A DNA stretch of 11,658 bases from CAYOMP01 sp964405075 (lineage in GTDB: Bacteria > Bacillota > Clostridia > Lachnospirales > Lachnospiraceae): assembly GCA_964405075.1 (NCBI GenBank), contig CAYOMP010000085.1, positions 1 to 11,658 on the forward strand, given 5' to 3'. Each line of letters begins with the position of its first letter. Positions within the stretch are counted from its first letter, which is position 1. Of the stretch, positions 1 through 8,010 are shown one piece after another. The translations under genes were made by a program, and so were the position numbers. Below the pieces are notes generated by a model. That model had not been told where the DNA came from. It did not search any database and was given only the letters and a program-made list of their open reading frames with translations.

Positions 1-513
1 CCACAAATCTATTCCTGCTTCTGGCTCATCAAATACAGAAAGTTTTGTTTTTCTGGCAATAATCATTGCTATCTCAATTCTTTTTAATTCTCCGCCTGAT
101 AAAGAAGAATTAACCTCACGATTAATATAATCCCTTGCGCATAAACCTACCTCTGAAAGGTAATCACATGCACTTGCTGTACTTATATCTGAGCCTGCCG
201 CAATTTTTATTAAATCCTTAACTGTAACACCCTTGAATCTAACTGGTTGTTGAAAAGCAAAACTAATGCCTGCTTTTGCTCTCTCTGTTATATTCATATC
301 TGTTATATCTTCCCCATCTAAGATTATTCTTCCAGATGTAGGTTTTTCTATACCAACAATAAGCTTGGCCAATGTGGACTTACCACCACCATTAGGCCCA
401 GTTATTGCAATAAATTTCGAATCATCTATTGTAAGATTAATATTTTTAATAATTTCTTTTTGTTTACTACTGTCATCATCTACAGAGAAGGACACATCTC
501 TCAATTCTAACAT
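1..513 (-). CDS. sufC: SufC/SmsC-like ABC ATPase, N-terminal part (runs off left edge)
   Basis: The 171 residues visible form a nearly complete ABC nucleotide-binding domain: Walker A GPNGGGKST (39-47), Q-loop FQQP (87-90), signature LSGGE (138-142) and Walker B SVFDEPEAGID (159-169), where the window ends. There are no membrane segments. The GPNGGGKST loop and DEPEAGID Walker B resemble the SufC-like ATPases that pair with a SufB/D-like scaffold in the minimal Fe-S cluster systems of clostridia and methanogens. Family knowledge would place the partner gene directly downstream, beyond position 1. The start is the ATG at 513, preceded by AGGAGG at good spacing, with a promoter at 567-595. ABC ATPase is certain. 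The Fe-S assignment is inferred from sequence style, and another ABC subfamily remains possible. Confidence 0.8.
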   Translation of the reverse strand, partial: MLELRDVSFSVDDDSSKQKEIIKNINLTIDDSKFIAITGPNGGGKSTLAKLIVGIEKPTSGRIILDGEDITDMNITERAKAGISFAFQQPVRFKGVTVKDLIKIAAGSDISTASACDYLSEVGLCARDYINREVNSSLSGGELKRIEIAMIIARKTKLSVFDEPEAGIDLW

Positions 514-566
514 ACTAATTCCTCCTAGCTTCCTTCTACTAACCCTAATTAATAACACACTTTTGT

Positions 567-595
567 ATTTTACCAAATATATGGCAAATTTCCAA
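567..595 (-). promoter_or_regulatory. SigA-type promoter of the SufC-like gene
   Basis: On the minus strand a -35 element TTGGAA (595-590) is followed after exactly 17 bases by a -10 element TAAAAT (572-567). A TG one base upstream of the -10 (TGGTAAAAT) adds an extended -10. The start of transcription would fall near 560, giving a leader of about 45 bases before the ATG at 513. Seen in sequence, not measured. Confidence 0.6.
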
Positions 596-649
596 CCCCA
601 AATGCTCTTTCCGCAATTCTTTTAGTCTTTTTCTATTTGCTGTACTATA

Positions 650-859
650 TTAATTGCTCTTATCTCCATTTTCTTCTGTGTTTTCCCCTTTATTTTCTTT
701 CTTTTTTCTAGCTGTAATCATTCCACCTATCTTACCCGTTTCTTTTGCAGTTAAGCTCTTCCAGCCTCCTTTACTGACTTTTTCCAACAATCCTAATTCA
801 CTGGCAATCTCATACTTTAATTTATCCTCAGGTGATAAAAATTCTCGTTCCTCTTTCAT
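650..859 (-). CDS. small acid-soluble spore protein, alpha/beta type (SASP)
   Basis: This 69-residue protein carries the family hallmarks. Residues 16-22, YEIASEL, form the recognition site of the germination protease GPR, with expected cleavage between E17 and I18. Residues 31-47 carry GGW-SLTAKETGKIGG, the conserved DNA-contacting region. A lysine-rich tail follows (TARKKKENKG). Family role: alpha/beta SASPs coat DNA in the dormant spore, protect it from UV and chemicals, and are degraded to amino acids at germination. The extended acidic, glycine-containing C-terminus is longer than in core members, so it may be a minor SASP. The start ATG at 859 has TAGGAG eight bases upstream. The gene appears monocistronic, with a possible forespore promoter at 887-916. 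It is good evidence that the organism makes endospores. Confidence 0.87.
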   Translation of the reverse strand: MKEEREFLSPEDKLKYEIASELGLLEKVSKGGWKSLTAKETGKIGGMITARKKKENKGENTEENGDKSN

Positions 860-886
860 AAATAAATCTCCTAATCTTTTTACTAA

Positions 887-916
887 AAGTATTTCTCGAT
901 TTATGTTGGCTTATTC
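887..916 (-). promoter_or_regulatory. possible SigG-type (forespore) promoter for the SASP gene
   Basis: Minus-strand GAATA (916-912) fits the SigG -35 consensus GHATR. After 18 bases comes AATACTT (893-887), which matches five of seven bases of the -10 consensus CATWMTA. SASP genes are classic SigG targets, so the position is sensible. The predicted start near 880 leaves only a short leader before the ribosome binding site at 868-872, which weakens the call. Confidence 0.4.
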
Positions 917-1011
917 CATTATTTTGAATATTTAAGAGAGGGATAGCGCGACATGAGCATGCAGCGTAATCATAATGCGAATGGCACTGATTGAAAACTT
1001 CAAAATTGTAC

Positions 1012-1143
1012 AAAAAAAGAATTTTCATATTCCATATCAGACTGTCATACATACGTCAGCACTTAATGAGCACTTGTGCGAATTTAGTACTGCTACGTAT
1101 GTATCAAGCGCAAGCGTGTCTGTATTGGAAATGAAAATTCTTT
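1012..1143. repeat. large imperfect inverted repeat, with a terminator-like T-tract on the minus strand
   Basis: The outer arms AAAGAATTTTCAT (1016-1028) and ATGAAAATTCTTT (1131-1143) pair perfectly over 13 bp. Further inward CAGAC (1038-1042) pairs with GTCTG (1118-1122), ATACATACGT (1047-1056) with ACGTATGTAT (1095-1104), AGCA (1058-1061) with TGCT (1091-1094), and GCAC (1070-1073) with GTGC (1076-1079). The right arm has an extra stretch containing AAGCG twice (1106-1116). Read on the minus strand, the structure begins 17 bases after the stop of the LacI-type gene and ends in seven T (1018-1012), so it could terminate that transcript. The perfect ends with a degenerate centre also suggest a miniature, MITE-like palindromic element. 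No clear target-site duplication is visible. Confidence 0.7.
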
Positions 1144-1159
1144 ATAAATATCACAAGAT

Positions 1160-2148
1160 TTAATTTAAATCCTTAACTGTATCTCTAACTATTAACTGAT
1201 TATCAAGGTAGATTCTCTCTGGTTGAGTATCTCTATCCTCAATCTGTCTTAGTAGCACTTCTGCTCCTTTTTTGGCAATTTGCATCATATTTCTTTCGAT
1301 AGTTGTCAAACGCATATCCGATACCCCTGAAGCATCAATATTATCGAATCCAATCAATGAATATCTTCTGGAACAGACATTCCCGCTTCAATAATTGCCT
1401 TTCTGGCTCCATGTGCCATCTCGTCATTAAAACACAATATTGCAGTTGGCTTACTTGGCAATAGCTTTTTAGCAGCCTCATAACCACTTTGAAATCTATA
1501 ATTCCCTGATGCCACCTGAATAGTATGATGATCGATTCCACAATATTCTACTGCTTCAACCCATCCTCTGTGTCTGGCTCTATTAGAATCTAAATGTGGT
1601 TCTGCTTCAATAACAGCTATGTTTCTATGTCCTTTATCAAGTAAATACTCCATAGCCTTTTTCATTCCCTGCGCTTCATCAGTAAGTACATTAGACACAC
1701 CATAATAAACTGGTCTATTAATTACAACCAACGGAATGCCCTTTTCTATTGCCTCTTCTATAAATGCTGAATCACTAGTTCTCTGACTTAATATCACCAA
1801 ACCATCAAAATTGGCTGCATTTAATGTACCTGGCTCTTGCATATCTATACCCTTAACTATTACGCTGTATTGTGTACTTAATGCTTGATAAACACCAGAT
1901 ACTACATCATGTAATACAAAAGGGGATGTTTTCTTACTGATAGTAGAGAAAAATAAACCTATAGTATGTGCTTTAGACAGCTTTAAATTAATAGCTGCTT
2001 GGTTTGGAACATATCCCATTTCTCGAGATATTTCCAATATCAGTTTTTTCTTTTCAGGCTTAACCATATCAACGCCATTCAATGCTCTTGAGACAGTTGA
2101 ATAGGATACGCCTGCTCTCTTCGCAATATCCTTTATTGTTACTGCCAT
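1160..2148 (-). pseudogene. LacI-family transcriptional regulator, frameshifted near the C-terminus
   Basis: The first frame (2148-1354, 264 residues) has a typical LacI N-terminus: helix-turn-helix at about residues 3-24 (TIKDIAKRAGVSYSTVSRAL), hinge near 45-60, then a periplasmic-binding-protein-like sensor domain. It stops after GMSVPEDIH. The family continuation (LIGFDNIDASG, RLTTIERN, GAEVLL, ERIYLDNQLIVRD) resumes at 1357 in another frame and ends at 1160. Restoring one T in the ATTCATTG stretch (1355-1362) gives PEDISLIGFDN and a normal 329-residue protein. As written, the last part of the sensor/dimerisation domain is lost. The start ATG (2148) has GGGGGA upstream. It lies about 100-275 bases downstream of the TIM barrel and GH28 genes on the same strand, so it may be co-transcribed and is the likely repressor of this locus. 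A sequencing error is a real alternative to a true pseudogene. Confidence 0.85.
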
Positions 2149-2245
2149 TACTATTTCCCCCAGGTTTCTAATAATATAAACTAATTCATAATAATTCTAT
2201 TTTTGGTTCCCTTATGTTTCTAATTATTAATTCCTATGGATTATC

Positions 2246-2440
2246 TTAATAATTTTCGTAATAAACTTTTTCGTCCAATTCAAAGTTTTCTAGTTCTTTT
2301 GCCTCCAAAATCCTAGACACTTTGTGTCTAACGTGCTTTGCACTTTTGATTTTGTCGACATCGCACCAGAAAAAGTAAATATTCACTTCTTTCGTGCTTC
2401 CTTTTTCTTTAAGTGCGATAAATTTAAACTTCCATTTCAT
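2246..2440 (-). CDS. possible small hypothetical protein overlapping the TIM barrel gene end
   Basis: This 64-residue reading frame is lysine- and glutamate-rich, with an aromatic patch (VNIYFFWCDVD), and matches no family I recognise. Its ATG at 2440 lies 17 bases inside the 3' end of the TIM barrel gene in another frame. There is only a weak GGGAT upstream, so translation would have to be coupled to the gene before it. It fills most of the gap before the LacI-type gene. No signal peptide or membrane segment is seen. It could be a chance frame in AT-rich spacer. The mixed, non-repetitive composition argues slightly for a real gene. Confidence 0.35.
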   Translation of the reverse strand: MKWKFKFIALKEKGSTKEVNIYFFWCDVDKIKSAKHVRHKVSRILEAKELENFELDEKVYYENY

Positions 2441-3266
2441 CCCATATCTTTTGGATATGTTCTCTAGCAGCTACTGCATTTTCTGGTACAGTATTTTCCA
2501 AAGTAGCTTGAATAAATGGTTTTTCTTTCTTAATAAATCTAATTAAGTTCTCATAATTCATAATACCTGTTCCGGCTGCTACTGATTCCAAATCATTCTC
2601 ACCAACAACAAAGTCTTTGATATGTACTACAGCTACGTCTTTCCCTAATAATTCAATAGCTTCATCAATAACTTCTTCTCTTCTTTCATAATTTTCCATT
2701 CCAAGTAAATTAACTGGATCTAGAATAATTTGAAGATTTGGCGAATTGATTTCGTCTAATACTTTTCTTGCTCTTTTTGCATCGTAAACAATATGCTTCA
2801 ACACTGGCTCAATTGCTAAAATTACACCCATTTTTTCTGCATACTCTACAACTGGTCTTAAATTAGTAATAAATGTGTTTAAAGCTTCTTCAGATCTGCA
2901 TTCTGGACAAGTAGTATATGTTGTGTTTGGAGCACCAGTTTCAGTTCCCACAACACCTGCTCCTAAATGAGTAGCAAATCTAATATTGGCTAAATATGTA
3001 TCTGTTGTTTTCTTTAACTGTTCTTTATCAGGTGTTGCTAAATTTAAGTAACAACCCAATACTGCTACATCAACATTATTTTTAGCAAACAGCTTTCTTA
3101 AATGCATTGCTAACCCAGGAGTTAATGCACTATTTTCTACAGAATATTCTGTAATAACCTTTTTAAGTGCCAAATGTCCACATGAAAATCCCTGCTCAGC
3201 TACATTTGCTAATCTATCATCTAATGGTAGACTTTTTGTGTCATGTAATCTAATCCCTATCTGCAT
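2424..3266 (-). CDS. sugar phosphate isomerase/epimerase-like TIM barrel protein
   Basis: This 280-residue protein belongs to the xylose isomerase-like/AP endonuclease 2 TIM barrel superfamily, whose cytoplasmic members isomerise or epimerise sugars using a divalent metal. The likely metal ligands are in the expected order on successive strands: E153 (LAIEPV), D183 (IILDPVN), H215 (VVHIKD) and E257 (ATLEN). The N-terminal strand (MQIGIRLHD) and length fit the fold. An odd point is a CPEC motif (120-123) in a loop after the ETGAPN segment. The start ATG at 3266 has GGGGGA in front, overlapping the TAG of the GH28 gene 11 bases upstream, so the two are tightly co-transcribed. Substrate is unknown. 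Context suggests galacturonate, rhamnose or a derived keto-sugar. Confidence 0.8.
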   Translation of the reverse strand: MQIGIRLHDTKSLPLDDRLANVAEQGFSCGHLALKKVITEYSVENSALTPGLAMHLRKLFAKNNVDVAVLGCYLNLATPDKEQLKKTTDTYLANIRFATHLGAGVVGTETGAPNTTYTTCPECRSEEALNTFITNLRPVVEYAEKMGVILAIEPVLKHIVYDAKRARKVLDEINSPNLQIILDPVNLLGMENYERREEVIDEAIELLGKDVAVVHIKDFVVGENDLESVAAGTGIMNYENLIRFIKKEKPFIQATLENTVPENAVAAREHIQKIWDEMEV

Positions 3267-3277
3267 TACAGTTCCCC

Positions 3278-4834
3278 CTATAATTCTATGAATTCATCAA
3301 CGTTTTCTACTAAAAATTTCTCGCCATCATTTCCTTCTATAGTTACATTTTTAAGCATTAATCTCTTAATATTGTTGGCAAATATACCCATTTTGCAACA
3401 TTCATCCTGTCCATCTAACATTGCAGGCATTCCTGCTCTGGCATTCTCTGCGAAATCAAAGGTAATATTACTCATTTCTACTTCTTCAATTTTCTGCTCA
3501 GGTAAACCATAGAAATATGCAGCGGCAACGTGACAATTTTTACAAGAAATATCTCTAAATGTCAGTTTTTTAACTACTGGTGTTCTTTCATCTACTGGAT
3601 GAATTTCCTTAGACCATACATATTCTGTATGTCCATCTGGATCACAGAAATAGAAACAATTCAATACAAATGGAGTCATTACATGGTCCATATCTATATT
3701 TTCAAAAGTTATTTCATCCAAAATAGCATCTTCACCACGTCCACGTCTTGTTTTAATTCTTAATCCTCTATCCGTATTATAGAACTTACACTGTTCAACC
3801 TTTAAGTTTTTAACACCACCAGCCATTTCACTACCAACAGTTACAGCTCCATGACCATTTTGCATTAAACACTGTTTAATCGTTATGTTTTCAGATGGTG
3901 TTTTATACTTAGCTCCCATATAAATCTTTCCAGATTTTACAGCGATACAATCATCCCCTAATGAAAAATAAATTCCTTCAATTAGAACATTCTTACATGA
4001 TTCCGGATCCAATCCATCTGTATTAGGAGAATCTTGTGGATTTTCTACTCGTAAATCAAGGAATTTCAAATCTTCACTAAAATATGGATGAATATTCCAA
4101 GCTGGACTATTTTGGAATTTAACGCCTTGTACAGATACATTCTTACAATTATTTAAGAATAACAGTCTTGGTCTAAATGCAATTCGCATAACCTTTGGAT
4201 TATGCCACCAATTATTAATACTTGCATTACCATCAATTGTTCCCTCGCCATAAATAACAACATTTTCAGCATTTACACCTGTTACAATTCCGGAAAACAT
4301 CTTTAATGGATTTCCTTCCCAAGTACCAAGATTGTATTCGTCTTTTTCATCATAACTTTCTATTAAACCATCAAAAATTGGAAATCTATTTCTATCAGTA
4401 TCTGCTGAGATAACTGCATCTTTCGCTATTTCAATATTTATATCGCTCTTTAAAAATAAGCTAGTAACTAAATATGTTCCTTTTGGAATTAAAACACGAC
4501 TATTCTTAGGACACGCCATAATTGCAGCCTGAATAAAAGTAGTGTCATCAGTTTTTCCATCACCTTTAGCACCAAATTTTTTAACATTTAGTGTTACAAA
4601 TTCGTAATCTGTTTTGAAATTTAAAACCTCTGATTTTTCTTCGCCATTAACCACATAAACCTCTACTTCAGTATCTGGAGTTAAATCAAAAATACTATTT
4701 ACTACTCTGTCTGTTGTTTTGATTTTTTTACCATTAACAAATATATCGTATTCTTTTATTGTATTAAATATTCCACCATCTAAAATCTCAAATGTCGCAC
4801 TTCTTGCTGTTTTCATTAATAAATTAAGTTTCAT
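3278..4834 (-). CDS. GH28 polygalacturonase, intracellular exo-type
   Basis: This 518-residue glycoside hydrolase of family 28 cleaves alpha-1,4 links between galacturonates in pectin. After an N-terminal fibronectin III-like domain (about 10-78), the right-handed beta-helix starts near VKKFGAKGDGKTDD (85-97). All four family motifs are intact: NTDG (271-274), GDD (293-295, catalytic aspartates), GHG (327-329) and RIK (359-361). No signal peptide is present, so it probably releases galacturonate from imported oligosaccharides rather than attacking polymer outside. The ATG at 4834 is chosen because GGAGG lies just before it. An in-frame ATG at 4852 would place that ribosome binding site inside the gene. 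It is the first gene of its operon. The 150 bases upstream are AT-rich with no convincing promoter and contain an AACGTT core at 4963-4968 that might be an operator. Confidence 0.93.
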   Translation of the reverse strand: MKLNLLMKTARSATFEILDGGIFNTIKEYDIFVNGKKIKTTDRVVNSIFDLTPDTEVEVYVVNGEEKSEVLNFKTDYEFVTLNVKKFGAKGDGKTDDTTFIQAAIMACPKNSRVLIPKGTYLVTSLFLKSDINIEIAKDAVISADTDRNRFPIFDGLIESYDEKDEYNLGTWEGNPLKMFSGIVTGVNAENVVIYGEGTIDGNASINNWWHNPKVMRIAFRPRLLFLNNCKNVSVQGVKFQNSPAWNIHPYFSEDLKFLDLRVENPQDSPNTDGLDPESCKNVLIEGIYFSLGDDCIAVKSGKIYMGAKYKTPSENITIKQCLMQNGHGAVTVGSEMAGGVKNLKVEQCKFYNTDRGLRIKTRRGRGEDAILDEITFENIDMDHVMTPFVLNCFYFCDPDGHTEYVWSKEIHPVDERTPVVKKLTFRDISCKNCHVAAAYFYGLPEQKIEEVEMSNITFDFAENARAGMPAMLDGQDECCKMGIFANNIKRLMLKNVTIEGNDGEKFLVENVDEFIEL

Positions 4835-4984
4835 GTGCACCTCCGCAAACAATTGAAAATTTCCTATTCAACTGTCTTTCTAACTTTTACTTCCTTATAT
4901 AATAATATATTTTCTTTTATACTTTCTTACACACTCTTAAATAAAGCAGATTAATCCACTTCAACGTTCTTAATATCTTAGAGT

Positions 4985-5015
4985 AAAAAAAGGGATATAG
5001 CTCATGCTACATCCC
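4985..5015 (-). terminator. Rho-independent terminator of the binding-protein/permease operon
   Basis: On the minus strand a 10-bp stem (GGGATGTAGC with GCTATATCCC, one G-U pair) closes a four-base ATGA loop and is followed by seven T (4991-4985). It lies about 35 bases after the permease stop. A smaller hairpin ATTGTC-TTT-GACAAT (5039-5025) sits between the stop and the terminator. This cleanly separates the transporter operon from the GH28 operon downstream. Confidence 0.92.
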
Positions 5016-5048
5016 CTCTATAATATTGTCAAAGACAATTAATACCTA

Positions 5049-5906
5049 TTAACCCTTAACACCACCAGCAGAGATACCATCTACGAAAGAATCCTGTGCT
5101 AAGAAGAATACTACTAATGAAGGAATGATTGAAATTAATGATGTTGCAAGAACACGGTTCCATTCAAATCCTGTATCAGCATCCATTGATAATTTTACGA
5201 AAATTGTTGCTGGATAACGTGAAGGTGTATTTACATAAAGTAATGGTCCCATAAAGTCATTTGATGCCCACATGAATTTGAACAATGCACATGAAACAAT
5301 AGCTGGCATTAACATTGGAACAATAACTTTAGTAAGTGTCTGAACTGCATTACATCCGTCGATTTTAGCAGCTTCATCAAGTTCTTTTGGTACATTTCTC
5401 AAGAACTGAACAAGCATAAATACAAAGTATGTCTCAGTTGCAAACATAGCTGGAACGATTAATGGTAAATAAAATTTAGAATCAATCCAACCAAATTCAT
5501 TGTACATAATGTACTGTGGTACGTTTAAAACTACCTGTGGTAAAAATAATGTAGCCATTAAAGCTGCAAATAAGAACTTTTTACCCTTGAATTCAAATCT
5601 ACCAAAACCATAAGCTGTAATAGTAGATGAAATTACTGTAAAAATAACATGTGGAATTACAAACTTATATGTATTTAACATTGACTTAATAAGGTCGATG
5701 TCTCCACCATAGCTCTTCATAGCATTTCTATAACCATCAAGTGTTGGATTCTTAACAAATAACCCAATTCCACTAAAGATTTCCTGATTTGATTTAAATG
5801 TTGCACTAACCATCCAAAGTAAAGGATATACCATAATAGTACCAACAGCAATAAGAACAAGATATCTTAAGAATGTTGCAATATATTTCTTTTTACCTAA
5901 TGTCAT
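5049..5906 (-). CDS. carbohydrate ABC transporter permease, MalG-like (CUT1)
   Basis: This 285-residue inner membrane protein has about six membrane segments, the first at about 13-33 (LRYLVLIAVGTIMVYPLLWM). The cytoplasmic EAA loop that docks the ATPase is present at about 173-201 (PKELDEAAKIDGC, then VIVPMLMP). The N-terminal WMVSATFKSNQEI segment and the ending with FVDGISAGGVKG are typical of MalG/LacG-type subunits of CUT1 oligosaccharide importers. It is the last gene of the operon, starting 10 bases after the partner permease stop (AGAGG ahead of the ATG), with the terminator at 4985-5015 after it. The substrate is inferred from the neighbouring pectin enzymes. No ATPase gene is nearby, so a shared MsmX-type ATPase is expected. 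Confidence 0.93.
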   Translation of the reverse strand: MTLGKKKYIATFLRYLVLIAVGTIMVYPLLWMVSATFKSNQEIFSGIGLFVKNPTLDGYRNAMKSYGGDIDLIKSMLNTYKFVIPHVIFTVISSTITAYGFGRFEFKGKKFLFAALMATLFLPQVVLNVPQYIMYNEFGWIDSKFYLPLIVPAMFATETYFVFMLVQFLRNVPKELDEAAKIDGCNAVQTLTKVIVPMLMPAIVSCALFKFMWASNDFMGPLLYVNTPSRYPATIFVKLSMDADTGFEWNRVLATSLISIIPSLVVFFLAQDSFVDGISAGGVKG

Positions 5907-5916
5907 TATCCTCTAC

Positions 5917-6852
5917 CTACCTTTCTTCATCTGAGTAATATACCCACTTGTTCTGACTGATAAATGCAATTACAGTAAGAACTAAAAGTATAATAAACAT
6001 TAACCATGCCATTGCACTAGCCATACCCATTTCGTAAGACTTAAATGCGTTATTGTAAATTAATAATGAAACAAGAGTTGTTGCGTTTCTTGGTCCACCC
6101 TGAGTAATAACGTATGGTCCGTTGAATTCCTGGAATGCCTGACATAACTGTGTAATAAGGTTGTAGAAAATAACTGGTGTAATAAGTGGAATAGTAATAC
6201 TAAAGAACTGACGCCATTTACCAGCACCATCAATTGAAGCTGCTTCATATAAATCCTGTGAAACACCCTTTAATGCAGCAAGGAAAATAACCATTGCTGA
6301 ACCAAACTGCCATACTCTAAGTAAACAAATAATAAATAATGCATAATTTGGATCACTTAACCACTTAGGACCAGCAATACCAAAATAACCTAATAATGTA
6401 TTAACTAAACCGTCATCTCTAAAAATAGCTTTCCATAATACAGCTATTGCGATAGAACCACCTAAGATAGATGGAATATAATATGCTGTTCTAAAGAAGT
6501 TAACACCCTTAATCTTAAAGTTAAGAATGTAAGCGATAAATAACGCTGCAACTAACTTCAAAGGAACTGTCATAAATGCATACTTAAATGTAACCTGGAA
6601 TGCCTTCATAATCTTCTTTGTTTGGAAGATATCAACATAATTCATAAAACCGTATTCTGATACGCCGTTGAATAAGTGATAATCTGAAAAACTGTAAACT
6701 AATGATGAACCAAATGGATAAACTTTAAAAATCAAAAAACCTATAAGCCAAGGTAAAATAAAGAAAAACCCTATATTTTCAGATACAATCTTCTTGAAAG
6801 GTTTTTTCTGGTTAATAGCGATACCTGACTCAGATACTTTAACTTTAGCCAT
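5917..6852 (-). CDS. carbohydrate ABC transporter permease, MalF-like (CUT1)
   Basis: This 311-residue membrane protein has a short cytoplasmic N-terminus followed by about six membrane segments, starting near residues 27-47 (IGFFFILPWLIGFLIFKVYP). The EAA loop is at about 200-224 (LYEAASIDGAG, then ITIPLITP). The LPWLIGFLIFKVYPF and FRTAYYIPSILGG segments are characteristic of MalF/LacF/YesP-type subunits. It pairs with the MalG-like permease 10 bases downstream. The ATG at 6852 is chosen because GGAGG precedes it at normal spacing. An in-frame ATG at 6885 lies upstream of that site and would add 11 unlikely residues. It lies 38 bases after the GH105 gene, in the same operon. Confidence 0.93.
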   Translation of the reverse strand: MAKVKVSESGIAINQKKPFKKIVSENIGFFFILPWLIGFLIFKVYPFGSSLVYSFSDYHLFNGVSEYGFMNYVDIFQTKKIMKAFQVTFKYAFMTVPLKLVAALFIAYILNFKIKGVNFFRTAYYIPSILGGSIAIAVLWKAIFRDDGLVNTLLGYFGIAGPKWLSDPNYALFIICLLRVWQFGSAMVIFLAALKGVSQDLYEAASIDGAGKWRQFFSITIPLITPVIFYNLITQLCQAFQEFNGPYVITQGGPRNATTLVSLLIYNNAFKSYEMGMASAMAWLMFIILLVLTVIAFISQNKWVYYSDEER

Positions 6853-6890
6853 TTTTAATCCTCCTTCTTCTTTTAAGAAATTCATAAAAT

Positions 6891-7988
6891 TTATTTAGAT
6901 GCCTCATTATACATAAGCATCTGTGCATATGCCATCATAAAAGCACCTGTGCCCTTATGATCGTCGCATACTATTGCTTCTGAAAGGTAGTAGTCAACAC
7001 TACCATCGCGTTCTTCTTTTGGTCCAAGACCAGCAACAGAACACATATTGCTCAACTTTAAAATTCCATCTTCTTCAATCAACATGTTGTTAATTAAAGA
7101 ATCAATTATTCCCATACCAATTCCAGCGTATTTCTCGCTGTTTAAAACTCCCATACGACAAGCTTTCAAAATAGCATATGCAACCATTGAAGAACCTGAA
7201 GTTTCCAAATAATTACCTTCTATATCAGCTTTATCAATAATTTGATAAAATAGTTTGCTTTCTTTGTCTTGATACTGTAAAATGCCACTTACAGCCTCTT
7301 TAAATATTACTTCCAATGCCTTGTAATGTTCAAAAATTTCTTCTGACATAACATCCATTGTATCAATAAGAGCCATCAAATACCAACCCATTGCTCTCAA
7401 CCAAAAGTTTGGAGATTTTCCTGTCTCCTTATCAGCCCAAATCATAGATTTTGTCTCATCATATGCATGATAATACAATTTCTTTTCTTCATCATAAATA
7501 TACTTACGTACATTTCTAAACTGGTTCACTATATCATCATAGTGTTCCTTATTTTCATATTTTGTTTCATATTCCATATAAAATGGCTGTGCCATATATA
7601 AACCATCAAGCCAAATCTGATTCGGATAAATCTTCTTATGCCAGAAGTTATTACACTTTGTACGTGGATGACTTCTCAACTGATCCATCAAAATCTCAAT
7701 AGCTTTGCGATATTTTTCTTCTTTTGTTTCATCGTATAAAAAGAACAATACTTTGCCTGTATGTATACTATCAATATTATACTTTTCTTTTTCATAATGA
7801 GCGATTGTTCCATCTTCATTAATAAAGTTTTTCATATACTCAACAACAAAGTTCTTATATTTCTCATCACCTGTAGCTTTGTATAACTGAACACATCCCA
7901 TCAAAACACACCCATCTTCGTAGTTCCATTCAGTCTTTGCATTTTGATAGTGAGTCAAGTAATGCTCAACATATTGCTCAAATCGCAT
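6891..7988 (-). CDS. GH105 unsaturated rhamnogalacturonyl/uronyl hydrolase (YesR/YteR-like)
   Basis: The 365-residue protein has the alpha/alpha-barrel of glycoside hydrolase family 105. These enzymes remove the unsaturated uronic acid that polysaccharide lyases leave at the non-reducing end of pectin fragments, by hydrating the double bond. The hallmark WLDGLYMAQPF (126-136) contains the likely catalytic aspartate D128, equivalent to D143 of B. subtilis YteR. DSIHTGK (73-79), NFWLRAMGWY and ETSGSSM are further family segments. No signal peptide is present, so it acts on imported oligosaccharides. The ATG at 7988 is preseded by AAGGAG at seven bases. An in-frame ATG at 8048 would start inside the hairpin at 8011-8044. 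The gene sits unusually between the binding protein and the permeases. Confidence 0.9.
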   Translation of the reverse strand: MRFEQYVEHYLTHYQNAKTEWNYEDGCVLMGCVQLYKATGDEKYKNFVVEYMKNFINEDGTIAHYEKEKYNIDSIHTGKVLFFLYDETKEEKYRKAIEILMDQLRSHPRTKCNNFWHKKIYPNQIWLDGLYMAQPFYMEYETKYENKEHYDDIVNQFRNVRKYIYDEEKKLYYHAYDETKSMIWADKETGKSPNFWLRAMGWYLMALIDTMDVMSEEIFEHYKALEVIFKEAVSGILQYQDKESKLFYQIIDKADIEGNYLETSGSSMVAYAILKACRMGVLNSEKYAGIGMGIIDSLINNMLIEEDGILKLSNMCSVAGLGPKEERDGSVDYYLSEAIVCDDHKGTGAFMMAYAQMLMYNEASK

Positions 7989-8010
7989 CGTATTCTCCTT
8001 ATTCTTTAAA

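Noticed and set aside
266..625. 119-residue plus-strand frame
   Set aside because: It is antisense to the ABC ATPase, whose motifs are unambiguous on the minus strand.
828..1052. 74-residue minus-strand frame
   Set aside because: It overlaps the SASP start and covers part of the inverted repeat, with no family resemblance.
975..1163. 62-residue plus-strand frame
   Set aside because: It lies almost wholly in the inverted repeat, has no ribosome binding site, and resembles no protein.
4853..4985. Promoter for the GH28 operon
   Set aside because: Several AT-rich -10-like hexamers exist, but none has a good -35 at 16-18 bases, so no call was made.
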